This document shows, in pieces, positions 12,360 through 23,610 of a stretch of 64,000 nt of DNA. The notes beneath the pieces were generated by a model that was not told the origin of the DNA, did no database searches, and saw nothing but the letters and a program-made list of their open reading frames with translations. The stretch is from Pseudoscleropodium purum (Eukaryota; Streptophyta; Bryopsida; Hypnales; Brachytheciaceae), in NCBI GenBank assembly GCA_963969395.1, contig OZ017797.1:37634001-37698000 (forward strand). The letters run 5' to 3'. Each line of letters begins with the position of its first letter. Position 1 is the stretch's first letter. The position numbers were made by a program, and so were the translations under genes.

Positions 12360-13289
12360 ATGGTGGAGGTTGTCCGGGATGGGGCCACGGGCATGGAGAA
12401 AGTCCTTCTCCGTGAACCTGGGGGCGCAACTGCACAGATTCATCTCTACGGGGGGCACGTAACCTCTTGGAAAAACGAGAAAGGAGACGAGCTTATTTTC
12501 CTGAGCTCCAAAGCTATCTTCAAGCCTCCAAAGGCAATCCGTGGTGGTATTCCAGTGTGTTTTCCTCAGTTTGGTGGATTTGGTGCGCTAGAGCAGCATG
12601 GATTTGCCAGAAATCGCGTGTGGCAGCTCGACTCGAATCCGCCCCCTCCACCTCCTTTCGCAAGCACTGGCCCTAACAAGCCTTATGTTGACCTAATTTT
12701 GAAGCCGGCAGAAGAGGAGTTGAAAATATGGCCTCATCAGTTCGAACTCTACCAGAGGATCATGCTAGGGTTTAATGGTGAGCTCACCTCGATTATCCGC
12801 GTCCGCAACGTCGATACCAAGCCTTTCACCTTCACATTCGCGCTGCACACATACCTGTCCGTCTCAGACATCAGCGAGGTCCGTATAGAGGGGCTTGAGA
12901 CGCTTGATTTCCTCGACAATTTGCAGGACAAGGACCGGTTTACAGAGCAGGGAGATGCTATCACCTTCGATTCTGAAGTAGATCGTATTTATCTTGGAAC
13001 TCCTACCAAAATTGCCATCATAGATCATGAGAAGAAACGAACGTTTGTGCTGAAGAAGGAGGGTCTTCCAGATGCTGTGGTGTGGAATCCTTGGGAGAAG
13101 AAGGCCAAATCTATGTCTGACTTCGGTGACGACGAGTACAAACATATGCTATGCGTGGAGGCAGCTGCTGTGGAGAAGCCGATTACATTGAAACCCGGTG
13201 AAGAATGGAAAGCGCGTCAAGAGATTTCGGCTGTGCCGTCGAGTTACTTCAGTGGCCAGCTAGATCCTTGTAAGGTCCTGAACGGGTGA
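12360..13289 (+). CDS. Glucose-6-phosphate 1-epimerase (aldose 1-epimerase family)
   Basis: This enzyme interconverts the alpha and beta anomers of D-glucose 6-phosphate (hexose-6-phosphate mutarotase, EC 5.1.3.15). The open frame extends to a GTG at 12351, but the first ATG is at 12360 and gives MVEVVRDGATG, matching the usual plant start, for a 309-residue protein of normal family length. Clear family landmarks are GGHVTSWKNEKGDELIF near the N terminus, FKPPKAIRGGIPVCFPQFGG, and LEQHGFARNRVW with His80. HTYLSVS holds His163 and CVEAAAVEKP holds Glu267. By family knowledge His163 and Glu267 are the catalytic pair and Arg and Gln residues in the first half bind the phosphate. No signal or transit peptide is visible, so a cytosolic place is likely. 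The coding part has no intron, and splicing is suspected only in the leader. Confidence 0.95.
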   Translation: MVEVVRDGATGMEKVLLREPGGATAQIHLYGGHVTSWKNEKGDELIFLSSKAIFKPPKAIRGGIPVCFPQFGGFGALEQHGFARNRVWQLDSNPPPPPPFASTGPNKPYVDLILKPAEEELKIWPHQFELYQRIMLGFNGELTSIIRVRNVDTKPFTFTFALHTYLSVSDISEVRIEGLETLDFLDNLQDKDRFTEQGDAITFDSEVDRIYLGTPTKIAIIDHEKKRTFVLKKEGLPDAVVWNPWEKKAKSMSDFGDDEYKHMLCVEAAAVEKPITLKPGEEWKARQEISAVPSSYFSGQLDPCKVLNG

Positions 13290-14578
13290 TTTTTGTAGAT
13301 ATTCAGATTTTCTGGTAGGTTTAGTCTTGAGTCTCATACACCTTGTTGAATTCAATTTAAGGTGGTGTCAACGAAGTAGACATTTGATTTTTACAGATGA
13401 GGTATACCGTGTTTTTGTAATTGTCACACGAGAAACTCATACACGAAACAGTCTTAAATGCTCACGAGGTCAGGCAGCTTGCCATTTTAGCAAAGACTTG
13501 ATTATATTCAGCACTGGACATTACCCTCGGAAGCTATGTTGTCTGCGTGAGGATGTGAAGTTCTCAAGGAAATAGCGTTACATGAAGTTCCGCAGTAGCG
13601 AGATATCAACCGGCCTGATGATTCTCTTTTCACTCTAAAATTACATATTGTAGTAGGTGAGTCGTTTTGTTTCTTGAAGTAGTTTGTACAGTGTCGGATT
13701 AGATGAACCAAGTGATCTTCAATGATGGGATTTTGAGGCTATTATGCGACATTTTTAAACCTTTGTTCGCTGAAATTTCTTTTGATACAATTTTTGTATC
13801 CGTCGTTTGCTGTTGTACTTGTCACAAGGAATGGAGTCCAAATTGCAAGGTACTTAGGTTGTCAGGTTTTGAACTTTTGCAGGTTAGCGTTGGGGTTCCT
13901 TATCTGCCTTCTCTTTTCCTTCTTTCCCAACTTTTCTGAGAGCTACTCAACAGACTTCATCATCGTTTCTCATCAACGAACCATCGTATACAGCAGAATG
14001 TAAATTACTTTTCCTGTTTTGACATTTCCTTCAGTTTGGATCAGAGTTTTGGCCAACGAATCTTGCATTCTCGAAGATTTTAGATGGGTGTGTTAGTTTC
14101 CGGGTGGCATCTTGTATATCTGCGTATGTTTTATTTAGAAGGTGTCTGCCCCAGTAACAGTGTCCGTCGAGTGCACTTGAGGATTGAGCCTATCAATTTG
14201 TTGCTAGGACTGGGATTCTACATTGGTCTTGAGCATTTATCTTTTTGTCCAGGTCTGGAAGTTTCAGAAGTTCCATGACCGCGGTGGTTTCAGCTCAATA
14301 TATGGATGTGTTTTGGGAATTTTTTCAGTTTGTTTTGGTGACTTTTTTGTGGATTTTTTAATGATACATCCAAAAATTTACTACAGATGTTAGTTGAGGG
14401 TGAGAGGCTAATTTATAATGGGTGTTTCAAGATGTGTCCTTCGTTTTTTATCCTTGAGTTTCCGTGTTGTGCTTTCTCATTTTTTCCTTGTTCAGTCCCA
14501 ACTCTTTTGGAAATTTCCTTTTTGAGGTTATGGAAGAAGCTGTTATGCACTTCAGTTAGCAGAAAACCACCAATTACA
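13290..14578 (+). other. 3' flank of the epimerase gene
   Basis: The composition stays less AT-rich than the deep spacers until about 14.3 kb, which fits a long 3' untranslated or transcribed region. Several short frames (13327-13575, 13703-13939, 14084-14278, 14387-14764) show no recognisable domain and no shared codon pattern with the gene. I see no clear polyadenylation site. Confidence 0.35.
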
Positions 14579-14623
14579 TTCTTTAATTTTGGAAGGAGTG
14601 GCACTCCTTCCAAAATCAAAGAA
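14579..14623. repeat. Near-perfect 45-bp palindrome
   Basis: Arms 14579-14600 and 14602-14623 (22 bases each) are inverted copies around a single central G, with one mismatch. The core is GGAAGGAGTG facing CACTCCTTCC. It can form a stable cruciform or RNA hairpin. It lies 1.3 kb downstream of the epimerase stop, far for a terminator-like role, so it may be the tip of a decayed foldback element. Confidence 0.85.
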
Positions 14624-14782
14624 ATAGGGGTTGTCACACCTTTTCTTCATTCTCAATCTTCAAAGAATGGGGACATGGCATTCTCTTTGGCTCTTCTTTT
14701 CACTCCATCCCTTTTAATTTTTCATAGAAGTTTCATTCTTGGAAAAGGTGTAACAAAGGTGTAAGGTTAAAATTTATTCTAT

Positions 14783-15380
14783 TCATTTCTTAATTTAGTG
14801 AGGTTGGAAGTTTTGCCATTAAGGTTAGATCTGTCTTATCCATTTATTAATTTAGTGAGGTTAGAAGTTTTATAGGTTGAGTTGCTTGAAATATTTGAAT
14901 TTGTATTTAATTTCTAATGCTCAAAGCTTATTTTTAACTTCTCTCAGAGTTTGTCCAAATAAAACAAGAAATCTAGGTATTGATTAGTATTATTAATTTT
15001 ATTCTTGGAGTTTGTTGAAAGTAAAACAAAAAATTCAAATTTTGTTAAAGTATATTAATTTTTTTAAGGAAAATTAAACAAATCCCTTAAATTTTGATAA
15101 GTTTGATCAATTTTACTAAAATTGTAGATATGTAAATTCAAACTTGATGTCTCATAGATCAAATTTGAAATGAAAACATATTGACAATATTACTTATTGA
15201 TTGAAAGACATCATACATAACTTTAATTGATTTACAACTTCTCAAAATCTATTCTATAATTTTTTTTTTTAAAGTCCAAGCTAAAGGCTACTAGACAATG
15301 AAGAGAATTCCAATAAAGTGAGATCTTGTCAAAATTGGTCAAATGAATTTTCAATGTGAATTCCTCCCCAAGATCTAGTA
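14783..15380. other. AT-rich spacer with short direct duplications
   Basis: A block around TTAATTTAGTGAGGTTGGAA is duplicated at about 14790 and 14848. A second, looser duplication around GAGTTTGT(C/T)NAA with ATTAATTTT follows at 14945-15060. No gene is seen. Confidence 0.5.
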
Positions 15381-15694
15381 TATTTGAAGTTCAGGTCTAA
15401 AACCCTCTTGCACTAAAAAAATTAAGATCTACAATGGACACCCTTGAACAAAATCTTCAATAGGAAGATCGGAAATGATTTTTTCCTAAATGATTTTTTC
15501 AATGCTTTAAATAAACTTTAAAGAAGAATTTAACCAAAAAACACACCAAAATAATACTTTGATAAGATTTTATTTAACTTCAAAGTTTAATTGACACTCA
15601 AATATAGGAACTCAATAAAGATTTTGTTCAAAGGTGTCCATTGTAGATCTTAATTTTTTAGTACAAGAGGGTCTTGGACAGGAACTTCAAATAT
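15381..15694. repeat. Foldback with arms of about 80 bp and flanking direct repeats
   Basis: Arms 15381-15460 and 15612-15694 are inverted copies. The left arm contains TTAAGATCTACAATGGACAC and the right arm GTGTCCATTGTAGATCTTAA. In addition, two blocks recur as direct repeats: CAATAGGAAGATC with an ATGATTTTT tail (about 15457 and 15704) and AACTTCAAAGTTTAATTGAC (about 15577 and 15737). The mixture suggests insertion plus later local duplication. Confidence 0.85.
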
Positions 15695-15779
15695 ACCAAA
15701 TCTACAATAGGAAGATCAAAAATGATTTTTCCCTCAACTTCAAAGTTTAATTGACACTCAAATATAGTGCCTTAGGTAT

Positions 15780-18700
15780 TAAAGGATTAAATCCTAAATG
15801 CTAAAGACCTTTTACATCAATATTAGCAAATATGTAAATTGGTGTAAAAAATATGATGAAACAACGTTATTAAGTAAACATGAAAAATCCATTTACACTT
15901 ATTTTTAAATAAAGTATGTCACTTATTTATTATTACCTTAATTCTATAGCCACATTGTTGATCATCATTTTTTGGTGCAACTTCACCAATTTGATTATGA
16001 GTACATTTCAATTTATAATTTTTAGTTTAGTAAAGCATGTATTCACTATCAATTTGAAAATCTTTACAAATTTTACAAGCAAATTTGATTTTTTAAAACA
16101 TACTTAAACAAATTCAAGAAGTTAAAAACCTTCTTTTATAGTCCAAAATACAATATGTTGTATGAACAAAATTGAAGTTACAAGTTTAATTTTTCACACT
16201 GAACTATCCACTAGCTATAACCTCTAAGTCCAATTCCTACTATTATACATTGGTAGCAAGTTTAGCAATAATTAAATATAAAAAACAGACTAAATTTTTT
16301 TGAATATTTTTACCCAATTTATTGAATGTTCATGAATTTTTTATCCAATCAATCCAGATAGAAGCAATGGAGTCCATTGGATCTGATTACTTCCATCCGT
16401 TACCAAATCCACTTGAATCCCATCAAGTCTATTAAGTGATGGAAGTTATGATATTGATGAAATCCATTAAGCCATGCAATTGGTTCCATTAGTTTTCTAA
16501 ATCCACTAGGGGAGCCATCCCATTTCCAACCACTTAAGGCAATTATGGACATGTAGAGTGCAAATTTGTGAGTGCAAATTTTTTCCCTTATATAGAAATA
16601 GAGTTTGGAAGAGTTATATAATTTTCTAAATTTTTTTAATTCAAAATATAATTATTATGAATTTTTTAGCCAAACTGTACTATACAACCTATACTAGTCT
16701 TATAGATTGTTCTATTTCCAACCATAGGCTAGTTGCAAATCAATCAAGGGTTGATTGCAATATTGAGAGCCTTGCAATCAATCACCATGCACTGGGAATT
16801 GTGCCACAACTTCACAGAAATGGAACATGCTATAGGTTGGAAATGGAAGGTGATAAAAAATGGGTTGACTCCTATAGATCCTATCAAGTCCATCTATCTC
16901 ATCAATCTACATAAAACTCATGATATTGATGAAATTGATTAAGAGATCCCATTGGTTCCATCTATTTCATTCTATCTACTAAATTCCATGAGTTCTATGA
17001 TGATAATCAATTAGACTAAACTAGAAATAAAAGAAATCTTCAAAATGGGAATTTTGAAAAAAAAATACATCAATATTGTGTAATTTCACTATAGTACACA
17101 AATCTTGCAATATGTAATTGAAATTTTGAAAATTTTCAAATATGCAAAGATTTGATAAAAAGTAAACATGACAAGCTTCATTGTATTAATCCAAATTAAA
17201 TACAAAATTAAAGTAACCACCTTCGAGCAACAACTTGTTGGATGTATCAACATAGGGGCCATTTGCACAATATTAAAGTACATAATATGTTCAAAGTTAG
17301 GATAACACAATTGAAGTGTCATAACTATGGTCTCAACTACTTTAGAATTTTGAGTCCTCACATCAAAGCAATATAATTGAAGCCATGCTTAATTTGGAGC
17401 TATTTTGTCTATTTTTTCATTTACATTTTGGGCTTGAATAGCCATTGAGAATTGCCACAAGTTTCAAGAACAAATAATGAAAATTGAAGAATTTTTTGGG
17501 GCATACATTTATTTATTATTTTATTAAAATGAAAAAAATAAAAATGATTGATAATTTGAAAAAAAATTGAAAAAATGATTTTCTTTCATATTTTTGCAAA
17601 TTTTCCAAAATGTGCCAAAACCTTCAAACAATAATCTCTAAGCTTCACCAAGATGCATCCAACTTTTGTATGCATGGATTTTTGATGGATTTAATATTTA
17701 TTATATTGAGAGCATTTTCTATTTTCTAAAATTATTCACAATATATCCTATTTTTTCAAAGGCATTAAATTGCCATAGAATAACTCTATATCATCACATA
17801 CTTGCCAAAATTATTAATTTAGTATAGTCATGGATACTTTTTCAATGAAAAAATAACCTATGTAATTGGCATACAATTTTGAATAATTTTTTGGCTAAAT
17901 AGTTGGAAAGCCTTCTACGGATTCTACAAAAGTATTTTCTAAAATATCTAGGAAAGACTAACAAAATGAAGCCTAATAAGTACAAATGTAAAAAATTGTA
18001 GGAATTTTTTTAAATTGAATTTTTTTTCTATTATTTTTTTTCTAATTATTGCAATTGCAAACCCCTTCTTAATTTTAGAATTCAAAAGAGACAATATAAT
18101 TGTGATTTTCATTCACATTTTCTATTTGAAATTATATTAAAACAGAAATATTGAAAATTATTTTTTCATATTTTACTCATCAATTTTGGTTTACAATTTT
18201 TACCTTCATCTTAGTATCAAGGTGTTTTCAAATATAAATATTCTTAAAGTGCAATCAAAAAATAATTTTTTTTCGCAATTTTGCAACTCTGAAATTTCCT
18301 TATGAATTTATAAAATTTATGAATATTTTATTCTTTTTGGATTTTATATTTAGGTGTTAGTTTCTATTGATCCTAGAACTAGATAACTTTTAAAATTAGA
18401 AAATTTATTTCATTTATAAATTGTCCTTCTTACTAATATGTATGAATGTAATAAAAATGTATTGCCTTCATAATTAGTACTAAAAGTCTCCCATCTACAA
18501 TTTGAGGAAAATAATATTTTTTCAATTCAAAATTAATATTTTTTTTCTTATTTTTCTAGTTAACATGATTTTTTTCAAACAACATTTTTAAGACTTCAAA
18601 TTGATATTTAGATTTTTTAGAAAAATTAGATATAAAAGTATTCTAATAATTAAGAGGAAAATTTTTCTTATGTATTTTTTCTATTTATTTTTCATTTCAT

Positions 18701-19510
18701 ATAATTTGATTTTTCCACTCATTTTAAAGAAATAGCATTTATAGAAAGTATTTTCTAAAAATAGAATATCAAAATTTATTATTCGATTTATATATAGGTT
18801 GTATCTCTCTTAGTATAGACAATTTGACTTGTATATCTAAACTATGGGTACTTAGAGTGAAGTAAAAAAAGAAAATAATTACATATCAATTATGTCTTTC
18901 TATTCTTTATCTTTTTGGACCTGAGAGGTAATTTCAAACTATAGTACTGTATTCTATTTGTTTGATTTAGTTCATTGATTTATTTTTATATTGTAATAAA
19001 AATGGTTACAACATTTCACTTTTCTCAAGAGAAAAAATGAGATTTTTCACTTCGATTAACATTATTTTTTTATTTAATAAATCATAAAATGAAAAATTGG
19101 AAATAATGTTTAGAAGGCTAAATTCAATTTAGAAATGAGTAGAAGGCCTTGGAACTATATTTATTGATTTTTGAACTATTTTTTTTTTAATGTTTTAGTT
19201 CTTTACTATTCAAATGACAATTTCATTCTAATTATTCATATGAAGTATTTTAATCAGATCATGGTGATGTGTAAATCCACACTATAAACTGCTAATTTTG
19301 TCATATTTTGAAGTCCAAACTTGTTCTAAATTGCTATTTTGGAAAGCAATTCTAAAATCCTTATTCAATAATCAATTTGGATGATCCCAATTGTAAGATC
19401 TTTTCAAAAAAATTACATTATTTTGAAAATTTGTTAGAAATAGAAGAAAATTATTTGAATAAAAATTAAGTTTTATCATTTGAGATAAAACTCCTTGAAG
19501 CACCCAAACT
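15780..19510. other. Very AT-rich spacer
   Basis: No gene is supported and no frame exceeds about 90 codons. The part 16505-16860 is a dispersed repeat described separately. From 17.4 to 19.5 kb the sequence is extremely AT-rich with many homopolymer runs and I see no structure I can name. Confidence 0.55.
16505..16860. repeat. Dispersed repeat (partner at 27700-28040)
   Basis: The order of shared blocks is the same in both copies: TTTCCAACCACTTAAG, AAAATAGAGTTTGGA or ATAGAGTTTGGAAG, ATAATTATTATGAATTTTTTAG, a TTCAACCAAGGGCT-type block, and TTGCAATATTGAG followed by CAATCAT. The copies are strongly diverged. No coding frame is shared. Confidence 0.65.
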
Positions 19511-19517
19511 TGGTCTA

Positions 19518-19765
19518 AGGTAGTTTGCTATTAAAACAACCATTTAAGAGTTGATTGCCTTTTTAGGGAAGCTAAGTCCCTCATAACAATTTTCATAATT
19601 TTTGGACATCTATAGAATTAGTTACAAATTTTTGAAATTGAAATGTAGTGGTCACTAAAAGCAACCACTTCCTCAAATGTACATTGTTGGTACATTGAAG
19701 AAAGCAAAATTTACCTTTGTATCATGATCACTTTTAGAGCATGGGCACTTCCACAACACACTTTG
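19518..19765. mobile_element. MITE, family A, degraded copy A5
   Basis: The left end TA|AGGTAG is kept. The right end is eroded, so the end given is approximate. Internal family blocks remain: CATTTAAGAGTTGATT, GAAATGTAGTGGTCACTAAAAG, CCTCAAATGTACATTG and TTTTAGAGCATG. Confidence 0.6.
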
Positions 19766-19807
19766 GTAATGGAGTTTAATTGATGCTATTTTTCTTTAAT
19801 TTGTACT

Positions 19808-20127
19808 AAGGTGGAAGCACCAATAATCAATCATTTAAGCAATTTGGGAGCAGATTTTGTGTAGTATGAGTCGGTGGATAATTTTTCCTATCTAGAAAGA
19901 CAGGGAATGTAGAGATTGCTAAATTTTCAGATTTTTATTCTGAAAATTGAAAATAGAAATTTTAGGAGGTAAAAGAAATCTTGACCCATAATAAGCAACA
20001 TTGTCTAGAGTCTTGAAAAGGACAAAAAAAAAAAAAAAAATTCAAATTTGAGATTTGGCCTAAGGTTGGAAAGAGCACACCGTCCAGGTTGGATATTGGG
20101 CGTGGTTGGTTATTGGTGCCTCCATCT
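19808..20127. mobile_element. MITE, family B, copy B1
   Basis: Termini are AGGTGGAAGCACCAATAATC and the inverted GGTTATTGGTGCCTCCATCT, giving a TIR of about 24 bases, with TA on each side. It aligns end to end with B2 at 42541-42866. Shared landmarks include TGCTAAATTTTCAGATTTTT, TCTTGACCCATAA, CTTGAAAAGGACAAAAAA and CCTAAGGTTGGAA. No protein frame is present. Confidence 0.9.
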
Positions 20128-20715
20128 TAATCTTATTAGTCAAACCGAACCTTCTTGTGACACCCCTTCTACAAACTAAGCAGGGTTCAGTTTATGATTA
20201 ATTAACATATCACAAGAAATTCCAGGAAATTAAAGGCCAACTTGTGTGAAAACACATTGATGGAATTGTCTTTAAAGGCACAACCATTGCGGAAGGGACT
20301 CACAATGATCCCATAATGGGTGCAGGGTAATTAGCCAAATGTTCATTTTCGGAAAATCTTTTTTTGAATTTACACTAAGGGCATGAAAAAATTAAGTAGA
20401 AACCGAGCGAAATTTAGCCAGTTTTAGTTTTAGTTTTTTTTTAACAAATGAAAAATACCATTGCAAGAAATTAGCCAGTTTTGAAGATTGCTGGAAGGGA
20501 GGATCCCATTCATGATGCACTGGGCGAGGTTGATCACCCAAATTGCGCAAGGGCTTCCGGAGCTGAATCCAGGCAACTGCCGAGGGAAAAGGTCGCCCTA
20601 AGTAGACAGGTCACCGAAATGCAACCCAGCCAGGCACGTTCTACCTACCGGAGTTTACAAGAGTCTACCGTAGCAGCGGCCCACCAAGAAATTAACCCTC
20701 CAATACATTATATTA

Positions 20716-21268
20716 AGGTAGTCTGCTCTAAAAGTGATCATGACACACAGGCACATTTTGCTTCCTTCAACAAGGCATTCGAAGATTTTTGGGGCCTTTG
20801 GATGCTTGTGAGTTATCACAGCCTGCGAATGCAGGAAACATGCTCGGCGGCTGAGATCGTGCCACGTCATTGACCAATTTTTATTTTTATTATTTTTATT
20901 TATTTTTCATTTGAAGATTAAAAAAAAATTTATGAAAAAAAAAATTCTAACAACGGGCCGTTCCCCTCGCTGTGGGGAACAGCTACTGGGGAACATGCCC
21001 GAAATAGGCTTCTGAACCCCCCAAAACTCTTCTAATGCTGTAAATTTCAAGATGTGGTCGCTTTTAGTAACCATTGCGTTTCAACTTCAAAAACTTGTAA
21101 CTAATTCTTCAAAGGTCCAAAAAATCAACGAAACAAGTGACTTGGTGGATTAGATGTCTATTTCATTTCTCTTTTGCTATAAAATTTTACTAGAAATATT
21201 TTCAAAGAGTTTAGCTTCACTCCAAAGTCAATTAGCTCTTAAATGGTCGCTTTAAGAGTGTACTACCT
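20716..21268. mobile_element. MITE, family A, copy A6, split by element R
   Basis: The left piece (20716-20775) begins TA|AGGTAG and carries CTCTAAAAGTGATC and ACATTTTGCTT. The right piece (21038-21268) carries GTGGTCGCTTTTAGTAACC, TTAGCTCTTAAATGGTCGC and the end CTACCT|TA. Together the pieces make a normal family A length of about 290 bases. The 262-base element R separates them, which dates R as younger than this A copy. Confidence 0.75.
20776..21037 (+). mobile_element. TIR element R, copy 1, nested in A6
   Basis: Ends are CATTCGAAGATTTTTGGGG and the inverted CCCCAAAACTCTTCTAATG. Near the right end GTTCCCC and GGGGAAC form a perfect 7-bp stem with a 7-base loop (about 20959-20979). The copy at 28142-28442 is inverted relative to this one and keeps the same TIR. 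No target duplication could be fixed. The upstream GC-richer stretch 20481-20710 is not shared with the other copy, and I cannot assign it. Confidence 0.75.
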
Positions 21269-21269
21269 T

Positions 21270-23600
21270 ATATAGTCTACATGATATCATTGCATTGAAG
21301 TTAAAATCAAACCAAAAATGTCTAAGTATTTACATGCCATGTGGCAAGTTGCCCATGGTTGAGAGCATTATTAAAATACCATGTGATGTCTAGGGTAATA
21401 TGGAGTAATAATTTTGTCACTTTGGTATCCAAAAATTGACCATGATGTCTCATACCCAAGTTAATTCAATGAATGTGAGACATGCCACTTAATTGATTAA
21501 ACTTGAGTACTACTCAAAGCTAATTGTTATGATTTATGCTTGGACTATTCTCGCAATTAATTTGGGTTGGCATTCAAGGAGCAAGCAAAATGTATTTTTG
21601 TAGTTTAAGGATTCATAATTTTACTATTGCAACACTTTTTGTAAGATTTTGGCAAAACTTTAGCTTGATTCTCTAAATTGAACACTACAATTATATTGGC
21701 ATTTGTGAGAATGAGACCAACTCCCCATTTTATGAAGGCTACCATTATGCATAAGATAAGATTACTTGATAACTTAGTTCCCATTATTTCCAGTAGATTC
21801 ATTTCCCAACAAAAACCTCGCTTTGCCAAATGAATCTATTTCGAACTAGTGTGGTTGGCTGGCCCTCACTCGCCATAGCTTTGTCAACTCTAGATTGAAG
21901 AAGTGGAGGCTTTGCATCGATAGAAGCTGCTGTGAGGAAGTTTGAGTACTAGCTACTGTACTTAAAAATTGAGTCACTTTTTAAGAAAAAAAATAAAGAT
22001 TGATAAGAAAGCCACATGGTTAGTTCATCACCGTTCTCATTTCCTCGTTGTCCATTTCCAATGGTACAGAGCTACATTCATAGCTTAGCTGCTCAACCTT
22101 ACTTCTTACCTACAAGATGCTTTGCACCAAAGGCCGGTCTCGTTCCACATGGCCCTCCACTATTACTTTGACACCCTCCAAAGGCACAGAAAGGAGAAAG
22201 AAAATTTGGCAGTAGTCAAAGCTTGCCTTTGGGCCAAAAGGCTGAATACTCTTTGCATTGCTAGGGTGGCAACAAAGCGACCCATTGCTAATCTAGACTG
22301 TCTTACATAGAGTGTACCCACCCCAGTGCCATAGAATTTGACCAAGGTGGGGCACGATGATCGAGCAAGCGTCGCCTGGTGGCAAGGAAGCAACGTACGC
22401 CAGTCAAACTGCATGCGGCAGATTCATAAACTCCTGGTGTCAAGGAAACCCAAATCGAAAACTGCCAAAACCAAAACCATTTGAAACCAAACAGTTACAA
22501 AACCCCAAATTGTATAACTTATATGCGGCTGCACACCACGTTGGCTTAGTTTAGAACTGCCACGGTCTCCACAAACTCCGTTACGTACACAGCGCCTGCA
22601 CTTCACAAACTGAAGCACGCAAGCAGCTGGGCAGGTGCTGGCAAACTAACTAGTCACCTCCGCCTGGTGCTAGCTAGCTCGCAAGCCCTCAGGTTGATTA
22701 GCTTTCCTTTTGGATGGTTCAAGGTTGTGTCAGTGATCGATCCAGGCTTCAGCCTAGGAAGCGTTTGATTCTTCCCAGAATTTCAACTATCTTCAGTTTG
22801 TCTGGACGGGTGCTTAGCAGACAGGTAGCTCATTCATGATATGCAGGCTAGCTGCTGTCATTAATTTTGATATGATGCAGGGCTACTGCCGAGCGGTCAC
22901 GAGACGTGGGCTGGTAGTACTGTTGATTACTTAATTGCATCTTTGGATGAGAAGGCAGTCGTATGTTTTGAGTCGGGACGTACTTTGAATCGATCGATGG
23001 ATAGCGGAAACAGGATGTTTCTACTGATTTTTAAGAAAAAAAATCTCGTAGCTAGCTGGCCTTGAATTTATCACTTCAATTTGAGGTTTGAATTGATACT
23101 ACGTCGTCCCTGCCAGGAATTTATGTACATAGGATTCCATGTATCGATCATGAGTGTGTAGAAGAAGTCGATGAGATCGATCGATCGACCACCTGTTTTC
23201 TTCCACTGACTCAAATTTTCAACTAGGGTTCAGTCGAATTAAGGCGCTCGCGTTGTGCAATTGCAGCAGTAGTGAGCGATGTCCTTTTAGAGCTTCTACT
23301 GGAGCTGCTTTCAAATCCAGGTTGAATTGATTTTCAAATTTGGAGGTATTGAATGTCTTCCCCAGTTGAGTCTTCCCCGGTCAGGGTTTCCATCAGTTGT
23401 GCAAAGTCGAGAGAATTCACCATGGAGGACTGTCCATCTACCTTGCAATCCAGGCATAAGGTTCCTCACCCACTCTGCTGTGGAATTCGTGGAACTGCGT
23501 GTTGATCGAATTCGAGCAAGAGGCTTCGGGCCATTAAACCCCAGGGTCTGTTGATAGTTTGATTAGTAGATAGCAAGCGTGCAATTGACGGACAAATTTG
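21270..23600 (+). other. Spacer and presumed upstream region of the GT47 gene
   Basis: The first part (to about 21.8 kb) is AT-rich background. From about 21.85 kb the composition rises and stays higher up to the GT47 start, which fits promoter and leader. Many short self-complementary words occur, such as GATCGATCGATCGACC near 23178 and GCTAGCTAGCTCG near 22671. Frames at 22122-22618 on both strands resemble nothing known. A pyrimidine-poor CAG at 23603, just before the ATG, could be an acceptor, but no leader intron is proven. Confidence 0.4.
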
Positions 23601-23610
23601 CAGTTTTGCG

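Noticed and set aside
20481..20873. Plus-strand frame of 130 codons
   Set aside because: It opens at TTG rather than ATG and its second half runs into element R, whose other copy does not keep the frame.
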